From: CAYMCQ01 sp964389025
Lineage (GTDB): Bacteria; Verrucomicrobiota; Verrucomicrobiia; Limisphaerales; CAYMCQ01
Direction of reading: 5' to 3'
Assembly: GCA_964389025.1 (NCBI GenBank)
Contig: CAYMCQ010000006.1
Coordinates: forward strand, 1 to 64,000
Length of the DNA: 64,000 bases
Shown here: positions 8,985-16,948 of the stretch, piece after piece
Layout: every line of letters begins with the position of its first letter
Numbering within the stretch: position 1 is the stretch's first letter
Position numbers and translations under genes: made by a program
Notes under the pieces: model-generated
Told to the model about the DNA's origin: nothing
What the model saw: only the letters and a program-made list of their open reading frames with translations
Database searches by the model: none

Positions 8985-9758
8985 ATGACTATTGACCCAC
9001 TCCTTCACCGCATCGTCGCGGCGCAGCCGTATCCGCTTTTGTTCGCCACCATCAGCGGCGCGCACCTTTACGGGTTTCCGTCGCCGGACTCAGACTTCGA
9101 CCTGCGCGGCGCGCATGTGTTGCCGTTCAAAAAGGTCGTCGGCTTGGAGGTCCGCGATGAAACGGTCCAGGACTCACGCGTCATCGAAGGGCTGGAGATG
9201 GACATCGTGAGCCATGACGTGCGGAAGTTCTTCAGCCTGCTGCTCAAAAAGAACGGTTACGTGCTGGAACAGCTTTTTTCGCCGCTCGTCGTCCACACGA
9301 CGCCGGAGCATTCGGAATTGAAAACCATTGGGCGCAACTGCATCACGAAACATCACTCGCATCACTACTTTGGGTTCGCCGAGACGCAGTGGAAGCTGTT
9401 CGACAAGGAACGCCCGCGCCGGGTGAAGCCATTGCTCTACGTCTATCGCGTTCTGCTCACCGGCATTCACCTGATGCGCACCGGCGAAGTGGAGGCACAC
9501 CTCGTCACGTTGAACAAAGAACTCCGGCTGCCATACATCAGTGACCTTGTGGCGAGCAAGCAATCTGGCGAGAACACGACGCTCGCGGACGCTGACGTGG
9601 CGTTTCATCAGCGCGAATACGAACGGCTGCGCGCCGAGTTGCAGACCGCTTACGACGCAAGCCGTTTGCCCGAACTGCCGAGCGAGCAAACGCGCGATGC
9701 GCTGAACGATCTCCTGTTACGCGTCCGCCTGAATTCCAAAACAGATCGAAATCCATGA
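8985..9758 (+). CDS. RlaP-type nucleotidyltransferase, second copy
   Basis: 257 residues from the ATG at 8985. I chose this start because the duplicated fragment at 8304 begins at the same codon; the upstream in-frame extension to 8946 has no match there. The core S24-G-A-H-L-Y-G30 and D35-S-D37-F-D39 is the nucleotidyltransferase GS...DxD motif. It is shorter than the 3524-4444 paralogue, lacking its N-terminal extension. Its stop overlaps the start of the next gene by 4 nt (ATGA), so it is translationally coupled to the exonuclease, which hints at joint work on a nucleic-acid end. Confidence 0.85.
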   Translation: MTIDPLLHRIVAAQPYPLLFATISGAHLYGFPSPDSDFDLRGAHVLPFKKVVGLEVRDETVQDSRVIEGLEMDIVSHDVRKFFSLLLKKNGYVLEQLFSPLVVHTTPEHSELKTIGRNCITKHHSHHYFGFAETQWKLFDKERPRRVKPLLYVYRVLLTGIHLMRTGEVEAHLVTLNKELRLPYISDLVASKQSGENTTLADADVAFHQREYERLRAELQTAYDASRLPELPSEQTRDALNDLLLRVRLNSKTDRNP

Positions 9759-10270
9759 GTTTTGTAATCGTTGATGTCGAAGCTGACGGCCCAATTCCCG
9801 CGGAGTTTTCCATGGTGTGCTTCGGTGCGGTCCTCTTCGACGACAAGCTGGACAAATCATTTTATGGCCGGACGCGCCCGATTTCAGATCGCTTCGTTCC
9901 TGAGGCCCTCGCGGTCAGCGGTTTCCCCCGCGAAGAGCACCTGACATTTGATGACCCGAAAACTGTCATGGAAGCATTCGCCGCATGGCTGGACCAGCAC
10001 TCCAAGGGTCGCGCGATTTTTGTCTCGGATAATCTGGCGTTCGACTGGCAGTTCATCAATTACTACTTTCATCGTTTTCTCGGCGGCAACCCGTTCGGAT
10101 TTTCCGGTCGGCGCATCGGCGACCTTTACGCCGGCCTGATGAAGGACACGCACAAGGCGACCGAGTGGAAAAAATATCGAGTGACATGCCACACCCATAA
10201 TCCAGTGGACGACGCGCGCGGCAACGCCGAAGCGTTGATGAAGCTCAAAGAGCTGGGGCTGAAAATATGA
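9755..10270 (+). CDS. DEDDh 3'-5' exonuclease
   Basis: 171 residues, a minimal DnaQ/RNase T-type domain. The four acidic residues and the general-base histidine are all visible: D7 and E9 (VDVEADG), D97 (NLAFDWQF), and H148 with D153 (HNPVDDARGN). Enzymes of this fold trim single-stranded RNA or DNA from the 3' end. Its start overlaps the RlaP stop by 4 nt. Coupling of a 3' trimming enzyme to an RlaP nucleotidyltransferase fits an RNA end-processing or repair role, but DNA cannot be excluded. It is the last gene of the plus-strand operon; a strong hairpin follows 85 nt downstream. Confidence 0.85.
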   Translation: MSFVIVDVEADGPIPAEFSMVCFGAVLFDDKLDKSFYGRTRPISDRFVPEALAVSGFPREEHLTFDDPKTVMEAFAAWLDQHSKGRAIFVSDNLAFDWQFINYYFHRFLGGNPFGFSGRRIGDLYAGLMKDTHKATEWKKYRVTCHTHNPVDDARGNAEALMKLKELGLKI

Positions 10271-10354
10271 CGGCGAATCTGGCCCTGCGGTCTGCTTGCA
10301 AAGACCGGAGTGTCGAAACATCAATTGGTTGAGCGGCTGTTTTCATTCGTAGCT

Positions 10355-10382
10355 GTCACAAAAACTGCCTAGTTTTTGTGAC
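10355..10382. terminator. Strong hairpin after the exonuclease operon
   Basis: A perfect 12-bp stem with a 4-nt loop: GTCACAAAAACT, gcct, AGTTTTTGTGAC. The stem ends in A/T-rich pairs, but no U-run follows on the plus strand. It lies between the plus-strand operon ending at 10270 and the minus-strand gene ending at 10813, so a bidirectional transcription stop or RNA 3'-end stabiliser is likely. An operator role is also possible. Confidence 0.5.
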
Positions 10383-10467
10383 AACAACAAGCCGCGACAG
10401 CCAATTCTGAACTTCGTGAAGAGAGGCTCGTTGCCGGTAAGCAGCAACGTTCCGACTCTGTCCTTGG

Positions 10468-10706
10468 TTTGTGGTCGGCAAACAGGAAAAGTGGAGCGGT
10501 GGCGGAGAGGAGCGTCTACTGGAATGAAGCCGGAGCGCAACGCCCGCCGCCGAGCCGCAGACGGAAGCCCGCCGCACTTGAGGTACATCGCGGATGCGCG
10601 CTCGTGACGAGCGCGCGGTTTGAGAAGCGGAGCGGGCGTGGTCGAGAGGGATACAGGGCCGACCGGCACCCCGTGCAGCAGAGCAGAACCGCGCGTTGGT
10701 CACGGC
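10468..10706 (+). repeat. Dispersed intergenic repeat, copy 1
   Basis: About 240 nt that align along most of their length with 20614-20856 and, in the last ~80 nt, with 13577-13655. Shared landmarks include CGCCGAGCCGCAGACGGAAG, CTCGTGACGAGCGCGCGGTTTG, GGTCGAGAGG, AGGGCCGA and GCGTTGGTCACGGC. All copies have the same orientation and lie between functional modules. No transposase is present and no coding capacity is evident, so this is a non-autonomous or recombination-spread element. Confidence 0.75.
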
Positions 10707-10812
10707 ATAATCGGCAACGTACGCGGCGTTCCGGCTCGCACCGCGCGCAACGAAAATCCTCGTGTGTTCCCAAGTGGTTCAACCTGCACCTGGTTTCAAA
10801 GCCCGGATAACC

Positions 10813-11283
10813 CTACTTGTTGCGAAGATGGGATGGCGTGCGTTTCGGAAACGCGTGGATTAAGGTCGCGGGATCAACGCCCGTCCAACGGCAAAGTTCG
10901 GCGTGGGTTTGTGGACCAAAGTTGCTGGGGCGTCGGCCCGGCGAAAGCAGCCCAGTTCGGAGGGCTTGGCGGACCGACTTTTTGTTAGCGGGAACATCGG
11001 ATCGGCGAAGACATCGCCAAGCTCGGTAAGAAATCCCGATGTCAGGATAAGGGGACGTATCATGATCGGGCCAAATTTGGGGCAAAGTCCCGGGGTCAAC
11101 ACCAGCCCAGTGACAGACTTCCCAATGCGTTTTTTTGCCGTAGTTTGGCGGCCAACAGTAGGGGTAGAGTTTCGCGGTTTTGAGGGCACGGATGATAGCC
11201 TTTTTCTTGATGGGAATGCCGACGTTCAGCAGGCAGCGGTTCGTCCTCCCGGAAAGCCCGTTTGGAAGTAATTTGGATGTCAT
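10813..11283 (-). CDS. Small protein made of two tandem copies of one ~45-60-residue unit
   Basis: 156 residues, family unknown. Two internal copies are plain: KKAIIRALKTAKLYPYCW...HWEVCHWAGVDPGTL (about residues 27-70) and KKSVRQALRTGLLSPGRR...HAELCRWTGVDPATL (about 100-143). Each has two helices around a P/G-rich turn and conserved G, H, C, W, V-D-P. The conserved CxW-GVDP segment resembles the recognition part of a small DNA-binding fold, and a duplicated reader of repeated DNA is one guess. It is transcribed away from the toxin-antitoxin pair and lies just beside repeat copy 1. Confidence 0.65.
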   Translation of the reverse strand: MTSKLLPNGLSGRTNRCLLNVGIPIKKKAIIRALKTAKLYPYCWPPNYGKKTHWEVCHWAGVDPGTLPQIWPDHDTSPYPDIGISYRAWRCLRRSDVPANKKSVRQALRTGLLSPGRRPSNFGPQTHAELCRWTGVDPATLIHAFPKRTPSHLRNK

Positions 11284-11285
11284 GG

Positions 11286-11474
11286 CTATTTCGCCGCCAC
11301 TTCCACCAACTCCCCGAAGAGCTCCAGAATTTCGGGGCGAACCTTGCGGTGGTCTTTGGGCAGCAGTCGCCCCTTGGCGGAATCGTAGAGATACGCGTGA
11401 CGAAGCAGGACGCTGTCCTTCCGGGCTTCAGCCTCCTTGTCCGCGATGGACTTCGGTTTGGTGTTGGGGTTCAT
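11286..11474 (-). CDS. Small unknown protein downstream of AbiEii-like gene
   Basis: 62 residues, very charged at the N-terminus (KPKSIADKEAEARKDS) and ending with a likely helix (PEILELFGELVEVAAK). It lies 53 nt beyond the stop of the AbiEii-like gene and 2 nt before the start region of the two-unit protein, all on the same strand, so it fits as an operon member. The ribosome-binding site is weak. It may be a third partner of the toxin-antitoxin pair or simply a chance frame. Confidence 0.45.
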   Translation of the reverse strand: MNPNTKPKSIADKEAEARKDSVLLRHAYLYDSAKGRLLPKDHRKVRPEILELFGELVEVAAK

Positions 11475-11527
11475 ATTCTTGTCAGGTTAACGGCAGAGAA
11501 TCGGCAGGCTGCGCGCCAACTCATGCC

Positions 11528-12373
11528 TCAAGGTTTGCATTCCGCCAGGAGCTGGCGCACGAAGCCGAGGGCGTCCGCCTGGGTGTCCACCTCCGCTCGA
11601 CCGAACAGGAATTCGGCAACGCGCCTCGGCCCGATGCTCTCAGATTCCCGGAAATCCTCCCGCAAGTATGCCAACGCCTTCTTCGCGCTGGCGTCCGCAA
11701 GCAACGGACGGAGTTGCGCGGCCACGTCCGCGACGCCGCGCCCATAGTTCCGCAGCAGATAAAACAAATCGTAAGCGTCCTTGTTCTCACCCCGAATGTG
11801 GAAGGCCAGCGCCTTGAGCACCACGAACGCCCCCGCTCCACAGACGCGGATGTCCCTCCGGGCGGTCTCTCCGGCGATGGTTCGTCCGTCCAGCGTCACG
11901 GTTTGATTGTTGGTGAACGCCAGATGCAAGCCGGGCGCGATGATGGCCGCCCAATCTTTAGTGAGCGGGAACAAACGTCCCGCCTGTGCTTCAGCGCTTT
12001 TCTCCGGCTCGATCAAAAAATCCACCGTCACCGGCGGATCGCTGATGCGCCAGCGTTGGCGTGTGGGCTGGCCCTCCTCGTTCTTGTCCATCTCGAATCC
12101 CGCCGCGCGCAAACGTTTCACCACGTCTTGGTAGCGCTGCTCTCCCACCAGCGCGAACGCCAGCCCCAGGTCAAGGTCGAGCGTGCCCACGTGGGCTGGC
12201 ACGTTTGCCGGCAGATGCTCCTGATCAATCAGCAGTGACGGCACGAGGCCGCCCACGACCACCAGTTCGTGCATCAAGTCGCCTAGCTTGGTGGCGAGAT
12301 ACAGGCATGTGGATTTCACCCGCGCGACCTGGTCGGGCGCGTAACCGGCGGCGGTCGTTGGTTTCTCAGGCAT
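11528..12373 (-). CDS. AbiEii-type nucleotidyltransferase (probable toxin of type IV pair)
   Basis: 281 residues. The nucleotidyltransferase core is visible: V-V-G-G42 (ELVVVGGLVPS) followed by D66-L-D68 in TLDLDLG, and a later helix KDAYDLFYLL typical of AbiEii/MenT-like proteins. In known AbiE systems the AbiEii enzyme is the toxin, modifying nucleic acid such as tRNA with nucleotides, and is held off by AbiEi. Here its start overlaps the end of the partner gene by 8 nt (12366-12373), so the two are co-translated. Acts in the cytoplasm. Family assignment is from motif and gene pairing. Confidence 0.8.
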   Translation of the reverse strand: MPEKPTTAAGYAPDQVARVKSTCLYLATKLGDLMHELVVVGGLVPSLLIDQEHLPANVPAHVGTLDLDLGLAFALVGEQRYQDVVKRLRAAGFEMDKNEEGQPTRQRWRISDPPVTVDFLIEPEKSAEAQAGRLFPLTKDWAAIIAPGLHLAFTNNQTVTLDGRTIAGETARRDIRVCGAGAFVVLKALAFHIRGENKDAYDLFYLLRNYGRGVADVAAQLRPLLADASAKKALAYLREDFRESESIGPRRVAEFLFGRAEVDTQADALGFVRQLLAECKP

Positions 12374-13463
12374 GGCTGCCCTTTCTCAGAATCTTCAGAC
12401 GCAACTGCGCCGCCGCTTCCTCCGACCGTTCGGGATGGTTCTTCAAATCCAAATACACCTGCACGGGATGAACACAGCGGATTCCGTCGCGCTCCGCCGC
12501 GCCGTGAAACACGCCTTCGTCATTGGGCACGACCAGCCAGACGTTCTCGCCTTTTGGCTGCTCATGGAAACCCATCTCCTGCTGCGCTTCGGCGGACGGC
12601 ATCTTCGCCACATAAAGAACGGCGAGCCGATAGCCGGCAAATGGGTTCAGCAACCACGCCCCCGCCAGCCCCGTGGCCGCGTGCTCGATCTTGTCGCGCT
12701 TCAATTGTCCGGCCAGTTGCCGCAGCACGTCCTCACTGGACCGCGCCGCCACGTGACCCCGCACGACGTGATGTTTCGAGAAATCATAAGCCTCGCGCCA
12801 TGCGTCCAGCAGCGCGTCATAGTAGGCGACCTTCACCGCGCCATCCGGCTCGCGTGCCACGAGGCGCTCTGCTTCCAGTTGCCGGACAATCCGGCTGGTG
12901 AAGCCTTCATCTAAACCGCTCGCCTTCGCCAGTTCCCGCTGGCTGAACGCACGCTCGGGCTCGATCAACAACCAACGCGCAATCCGCGCGCTTTTCGGCG
13001 CGAACACACTGCGCGGTCGGCCCGGGCGCTTGAACTGGTTCGGCTTCCCCTCGATGTTCACCCGCAGGCCCGCCCCAACCAGATGGGCATTGCCGGACAA
13101 GTCCATCCAGCACACGTCTGCTTCCTCGCACAGTTTCTGCCCGACCTCGCCGATGAAGGGCGCGGCCACGAGCGGGATGAGTTTCTTGCGGGATTTTTCG
13201 ACAAACCGGCTGATGGACCGGACCGCCATGGCCACCGCCGACGCCTGGCCGGACGCCTTCCACTCCACGGCAAAGTGAAAATTCCCCGCCGACACCAGCA
13301 GATCCGCCCGGTTGTTCTCGTCGCCCGGAACAAACGGTTCGAGTTTCACCTTGACCCGGCTCATGGGCAGGGCCAGCAACTCCGCCAGCCGGCGCGGGAT
13401 GTCCTCCACCATTCTCGAATTCAATTCTCGGCTCATGTTGTCCAAATACCAAAACTTGAGCAC
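12366..13463 (-). CDS. AbiEi-like antitoxin/regulator with N-terminal PD-(D/E)XK-like domain
   Basis: 365 residues from the first start; an internal Met at 13436 (MSRELNS) is an alternative. Residues 52-70 read RADLLVSAGNFHFAVEWKA, that is D54...E67-W-K69, a restriction-endonuclease-like core. Around 160-215 is a winged-helix segment (FSQRELAKASGLDEGFTSRIVRQLEAERLV region), and the C-terminal half resembles the AbiEi antitoxin domain. In type IV systems AbiEi represses its own operon and neutralises AbiEii. The N-terminal nuclease-like part is additional to the classic AbiEi form; it may only bind DNA or protein. Confidence 0.75.
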   Translation of the reverse strand: MLKFWYLDNMSRELNSRMVEDIPRRLAELLALPMSRVKVKLEPFVPGDENNRADLLVSAGNFHFAVEWKASGQASAVAMAVRSISRFVEKSRKKLIPLVAAPFIGEVGQKLCEEADVCWMDLSGNAHLVGAGLRVNIEGKPNQFKRPGRPRSVFAPKSARIARWLLIEPERAFSQRELAKASGLDEGFTSRIVRQLEAERLVAREPDGAVKVAYYDALLDAWREAYDFSKHHVVRGHVAARSSEDVLRQLAGQLKRDKIEHAATGLAGAWLLNPFAGYRLAVLYVAKMPSAEAQQEMGFHEQPKGENVWLVVPNDEGVFHGAAERDGIRCVHPVQVYLDLKNHPERSEEAAAQLRLKILRKGSHA

Positions 13464-13576
13464 GCGGTCAAGGCAGCCTATTTAAGCAAGTTGTTGCTCT
13501 CTGCACCTCCGCTTTATCCCCCTGCCTCTGTTGGCAAATCGGGCTGAGGCTTCTGTCTGCGTGGCGGGCGGGGAAG

Positions 13577-13655
13577 TTGAACGAGCGCGGTCGAGAGGGT
13601 GGCAGGGCCGACCGGCAGCCCGTGGAGCGCACCAAAACCGTGCGTTGGTTACGGT
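13577..13655 (+). repeat. Dispersed intergenic repeat, partial copy 3
   Basis: About 80 nt matching the right-hand end of the repeats at 10468-10706 and 20614-20856: CGGTCGAGAGGGTGGCAGGG, CCGACCGGCA, CCGTGCGTTGGTTACGG. The left part of the element is missing. It lies in the 464-nt gap between the AbiEi-like gene (ends at 13463) and the gene at 13928. The rest of that gap shows a small hairpin at 13670-13694 (ATTGTCTC/GAGACAAT) and nothing else I can name. Confidence 0.7.
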
Positions 13656-13927
13656 GGACCAGCACGACAATTGTCTCCGCAGCGCAGAGACAATCAAATC
13701 CCGCTCCGCAAATTGTTCAGATAGTTGAACAACTTCATGTGCGCGAATGCTCTAAACAATTGCCGTTATCGTATGAATGCAAACGGAAATAATCAGTCAT
13801 CGCCGACACCAGAGAAGGAGCGACTCGCCTAAGTCACCGACCGTAGCCAATCTCTTGTCGCCATGCGCATAAACAACTGAACGGTTTCGACTTGCCAGAC
13901 ACACCCTGATCGCCAAGCTCTTTCGTC

Positions 13928-15067
13928 ATGGCGACACGCGCGATAAAGGTTGAGGTGAGCCCGATGCCTCCTTTTCTTTCCGTCAGTATGGATCTGGAGG
14001 TCGACCGGTTTTTCAAAGGGATTTTCGCGAAATCTGCCGCTTTGCAGATCGCTCCTCAACTCTTTGCCTCAACCTTGAAGGCAATCCTGGAAGACCAATT
14101 CACCGACGGCAATGCGGCAGGTGCTTGGTCTCGGCAATATTCGGGTTACATTCGGTTTTTCTATGATGGATCACTTCCGATTGACGTGGCCGTCCGCGAC
14201 ACGATCAGTTACTCAGCGTGGATCGCTACATCGCTCTGCAATTGCAGAAGGCATTTTTCCGAAAGTGATCTGACCTCGGCTGTTGCTCCACGCCTGACTG
14301 CCTTTCGTGATTATCTTCATCGCCATTTTGACAAGGAATCTGGTGGGTTTGGGCTCGTAGGCCCCGCCAGAACGCGGGGACCTGGTCATATACAAGCGGA
14401 TTTGAGGCACACTGCTTGGGCTATGCTTGCATTGCGGAACCTCGAAGCCAACGATCAACACTCCATGGAAATGTTGACCCGAGGTGCTGAGTACGTGAGG
14501 AGGGCACTTTCTGCCGGAAAGGCGACGAACGAGAGAGCCATCACGGCTGCGGCTGTACATAAGCTGCTCTCAACTGAGGAACTCAAGAATCTGGTGTGCC
14601 CGTCAGAGCGAACGCGCCACGCAGACTTGAAGCGCATCGAGGCCAAGCTCGTCGAAGATTTCGACAAGGAATTCGTTACTTGGGATAGCCGATTTGACCG
14701 GCCAGATAGGGCATCAATTGACAACGCCCTGTATGTCTTGTACTGCATTCCAGCAAATGGTTGTGTGGATGCACAGTGTTCGAAGATCCTGCTCCAGACA
14801 TTGCACCACCTAATAGAGAATGCACTTGTAGACACTGGCTCCGGTTCGGCGGGATTACCATTCGCCAGAGGTCGCGAACCCAATGTCGGCACAACAGCTT
14901 TTGTTTTATCGTTATTATTGCGTGACCGGGCGTCGATCAAACCTAGTCGCAAGCTCTTGGGCCGACTCACTAGGTTCCTGAACACCCCCGAGACGCAGAC
15001 TCCCGCGGTAGAGGTCGGCTTTCCATGGCAGAGGGCAGCGATCCTGGACTTAGCGGCCGGAGGTTAG
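13928..15067 (+). CDS. Unknown 379-aa protein, possible alpha/alpha-barrel
   Basis: 379 residues (an alternative Met at 13964 would shorten it by 12). No catalytic motif is clear. Successive helical stretches ending in G-rich turns, such as FDKESGGFGLVG, HTAWAMLALRNLE and NALYVLYCIPANG, recall the helix-pair repeats of prenyltransferase/squalene-cyclase-like (alpha/alpha)6 folds; this is a fold guess only. No signal peptide or membrane segment. It faces the potD end of the six-gene operon, with 63 nt between the two stops, so it is convergent and separately expressed. It may belong to the same module since both lie between repeat copies 3 and 2. Confidence 0.65.
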   Translation: MATRAIKVEVSPMPPFLSVSMDLEVDRFFKGIFAKSAALQIAPQLFASTLKAILEDQFTDGNAAGAWSRQYSGYIRFFYDGSLPIDVAVRDTISYSAWIATSLCNCRRHFSESDLTSAVAPRLTAFRDYLHRHFDKESGGFGLVGPARTRGPGHIQADLRHTAWAMLALRNLEANDQHSMEMLTRGAEYVRRALSAGKATNERAITAAAVHKLLSTEELKNLVCPSERTRHADLKRIEAKLVEDFDKEFVTWDSRFDRPDRASIDNALYVLYCIPANGCVDAQCSKILLQTLHHLIENALVDTGSGSAGLPFARGREPNVGTTAFVLSLLLRDRASIKPSRKLLGRLTRFLNTPETQTPAVEVGFPWQRAAILDLAAGG

Positions 15068-15130
15068 CCAATTGTAAACAACGGATACCGAGTCGTGTGG
15101 CGAAGGTTGCGACAGGGCTTTGGCGACCTC

Positions 15131-16165
15131 TTACTTGGCCGCTTTTACTGCTTGCCAGGCTTTATCGTACAGGTCCAACGCGCTTCCCAAGTTTTGTATC
15201 TGCTCAAGTTTACTCGTGTCGTTAGCCGTCTGTAGTTGGTCCCAGAGCGCCTTGGTGTCGTCAGGCACGAGATCCTTGGCCCTGGTGTTGGGAAGGGCAT
15301 ACTTAATTGTTTCCGCAATGTCAGCGGCGACAGCGGGGTCTAGGACGTGATTGATAAACTGGTTTGCGAGGGCCGCGTTGGCCGCATTCGTCGGAATGCA
15401 CATGTAGTCAACGTACATTAAAGTGCCCTCCTTCGGTACCATGAAGCGGATGTTCTTATTGCGCTTGGCGGCCTGGAGTATGTCTCCCGACCACGCGTAT
15501 GCGAGCTTCACTTCACCACTGCCCAGCAGTTGCGGAATGTTCGAACTTGTATAGACGTGAACCAGTTCCTTTTGTGCAAGCAATGTGTCTCTGGCCTCGG
15601 CAAGTTCGGCCGCGTTGGTGGAGTTTGCGGAGTATCCTTTTGCTTTGAGTGCCATTCCTAAGGAGGCACGCATGTCGTCGAGCATGAGGATTTTGCCCTT
15701 GAACCGAGGGTCAAAGAGTATTGCGAAGGATCGTACGTCGTCATCTGAGATTACGGTTGAGTCGTAGCCGATTCCCGTAGTTGACCACGTGTAGGGTACG
15801 CACAGATTTAACTCCTTATCGAAGCTCGGATGGGCAAACTCAGCCATCAGATTGGTCAGGTTGGGGAGAGCTGCATGGTCAATTGGGCGTAGCAACCCCT
15901 TTGCGCGCAGTATCTCCACAGCGTACGACGACGGGAAAACCAGGTCATACTGCGCTCCGCCACTTTCTAATTTTGCGATCAGGTCTTCGTTGGAGGAATA
16001 ATTATCATAGATCACTTTTGCCGCATTGTTCGCCCGGAAGGATTCGATGGTTTTAGAACCGATGTAGTCGGTCCAGTTGAAGATGCGGAGCGTGTCTTGT
16101 TGGGGCGAGCGCCCGCAACCGGCGAGCAGCAGTGCAACGAGAAGGATAGGCTTAAGTATTTTCAT
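15131..16165 (-). CDS. potD: Spermidine/putrescine-type periplasmic binding lipoprotein
   Basis: 344 residues from the ATG at 16165, which overlaps the stop of potC by 4 nt (ATGA); the upstream extension to 16186 is unnecessary. A lipoprotein signal is evident: positively charged start, hydrophobic core and lipobox LLLAGC at about residues 9-17. The mature part begins LRIFNWTDYIG, a hallmark of the PotD/PotF family, with later conserved YDLVFPSSY and VPYTWSTTGIGYD. It captures a substrate, in known relatives spermidine or putrescine, and delivers it to the permease PotBC. Unusually, it is the last gene of an operon that begins with two non-transporter genes. Confidence 0.9.
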   Translation of the reverse strand: MKILKPILLVALLLAGCGRSPQQDTLRIFNWTDYIGSKTIESFRANNAAKVIYDNYSSNEDLIAKLESGGAQYDLVFPSSYAVEILRAKGLLRPIDHAALPNLTNLMAEFAHPSFDKELNLCVPYTWSTTGIGYDSTVISDDDVRSFAILFDPRFKGKILMLDDMRASLGMALKAKGYSANSTNAAELAEARDTLLAQKELVHVYTSSNIPQLLGSGEVKLAYAWSGDILQAAKRNKNIRFMVPKEGTLMYVDYMCIPTNAANAALANQFINHVLDPAVAADIAETIKYALPNTRAKDLVPDDTKALWDQLQTANDTSKLEQIQNLGSALDLYDKAWQAVKAAK

Positions 16166-16944
16166 GAACGATTCGCGGTTTTCCAAAAGGTTTCCGAAGT
16201 CCAGAACAGCAGCAAGACAATTACGGCGAGTCCCACATAGATAACGTTAATGCTCGAATTGACGCCGAACTTTACCATCCCGTAAATCTTAACTGAGAGC
16301 GTGGTTGTTGACGCGCCGCCGCAGAAAAATGCATAAACAAAGTCTTGGGCGCTCATCGCAGCCACAATGCTTGTCCCGGCGAGCGCTGGTGCGACCGCCA
16401 AGGGCAAAAAGTGGTCGCGCACGGCGCGGAATGGAGAGGCGCCGAGACTTTCCGCAGCGGTCAAATACTGATCGAAGTCGATGGATTTCATCCTGATGGC
16501 AACAAACAGGGCAATGTATGCGATGCCAAAGGTGCTGTGAGAGATTGCGATTGTAAAGACGCCTTTCTGAATCCCAAAGGTCTTGTATGAGAGTGCCTGG
16601 GCGAGAGCCATTATCAGATCGGGCGCAAGAACAGGCAGGAACAAACAGCTAAGCAGCGCGGTGAAGAGTCGGTTCTTTGACAACGCGACGCAGTAGCCGG
16701 ACAGCATCCCAATCGTAAGGGATATCAGAGAGGATAAGACAACGACTCGAGACGTGTTCCACAGGGCCGTCAATATCCCTTCATCAGACCAAACCTCGTG
16801 GTACCATCGAAGTGAAAAGGACTCCCAGATCATGCCTCTGCTTGCGGAGTTAAAGGAAAAAACGATCACGAGCAATACGGGTAGGTAGAGAAGCGTGATT
16901 GCGACGCCACCAGTCAGAATTAGAATTAGACGGTTCCGTTGCAT
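16162..16944 (-). CDS. potC: Polyamine-type ABC transporter permease
   Basis: 260 residues with about six hydrophobic segments (first at residues 8-30). The cytoplasmic EAA loop is visible at about 165-185 (LTAAESLGASPFRAVRDHFLP), the site that docks the ATPase. Family: binding-protein-dependent inner-membrane permease, PotC-like. It starts 4 nt after the stop of potB and overlaps potD by 4 nt. It forms the channel with PotB in the inner membrane. Confidence 0.9.
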   Translation of the reverse strand: MQRNRLILILTGGVAITLLYLPVLLVIVFSFNSASRGMIWESFSLRWYHEVWSDEGILTALWNTSRVVVLSSLISLTIGMLSGYCVALSKNRLFTALLSCLFLPVLAPDLIMALAQALSYKTFGIQKGVFTIAISHSTFGIAYIALFVAIRMKSIDFDQYLTAAESLGASPFRAVRDHFLPLAVAPALAGTSIVAAMSAQDFVYAFFCGGASTTTLSVKIYGMVKFGVNSSINVIYVGLAVIVLLLFWTSETFWKTANRS

Positions 16945-16948
16945 CGCG

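Noticed and set aside
11180..12238. 352-aa plus-strand open frame
   Set aside because: Antisense to the AbiEii-like gene; no recognisable features.
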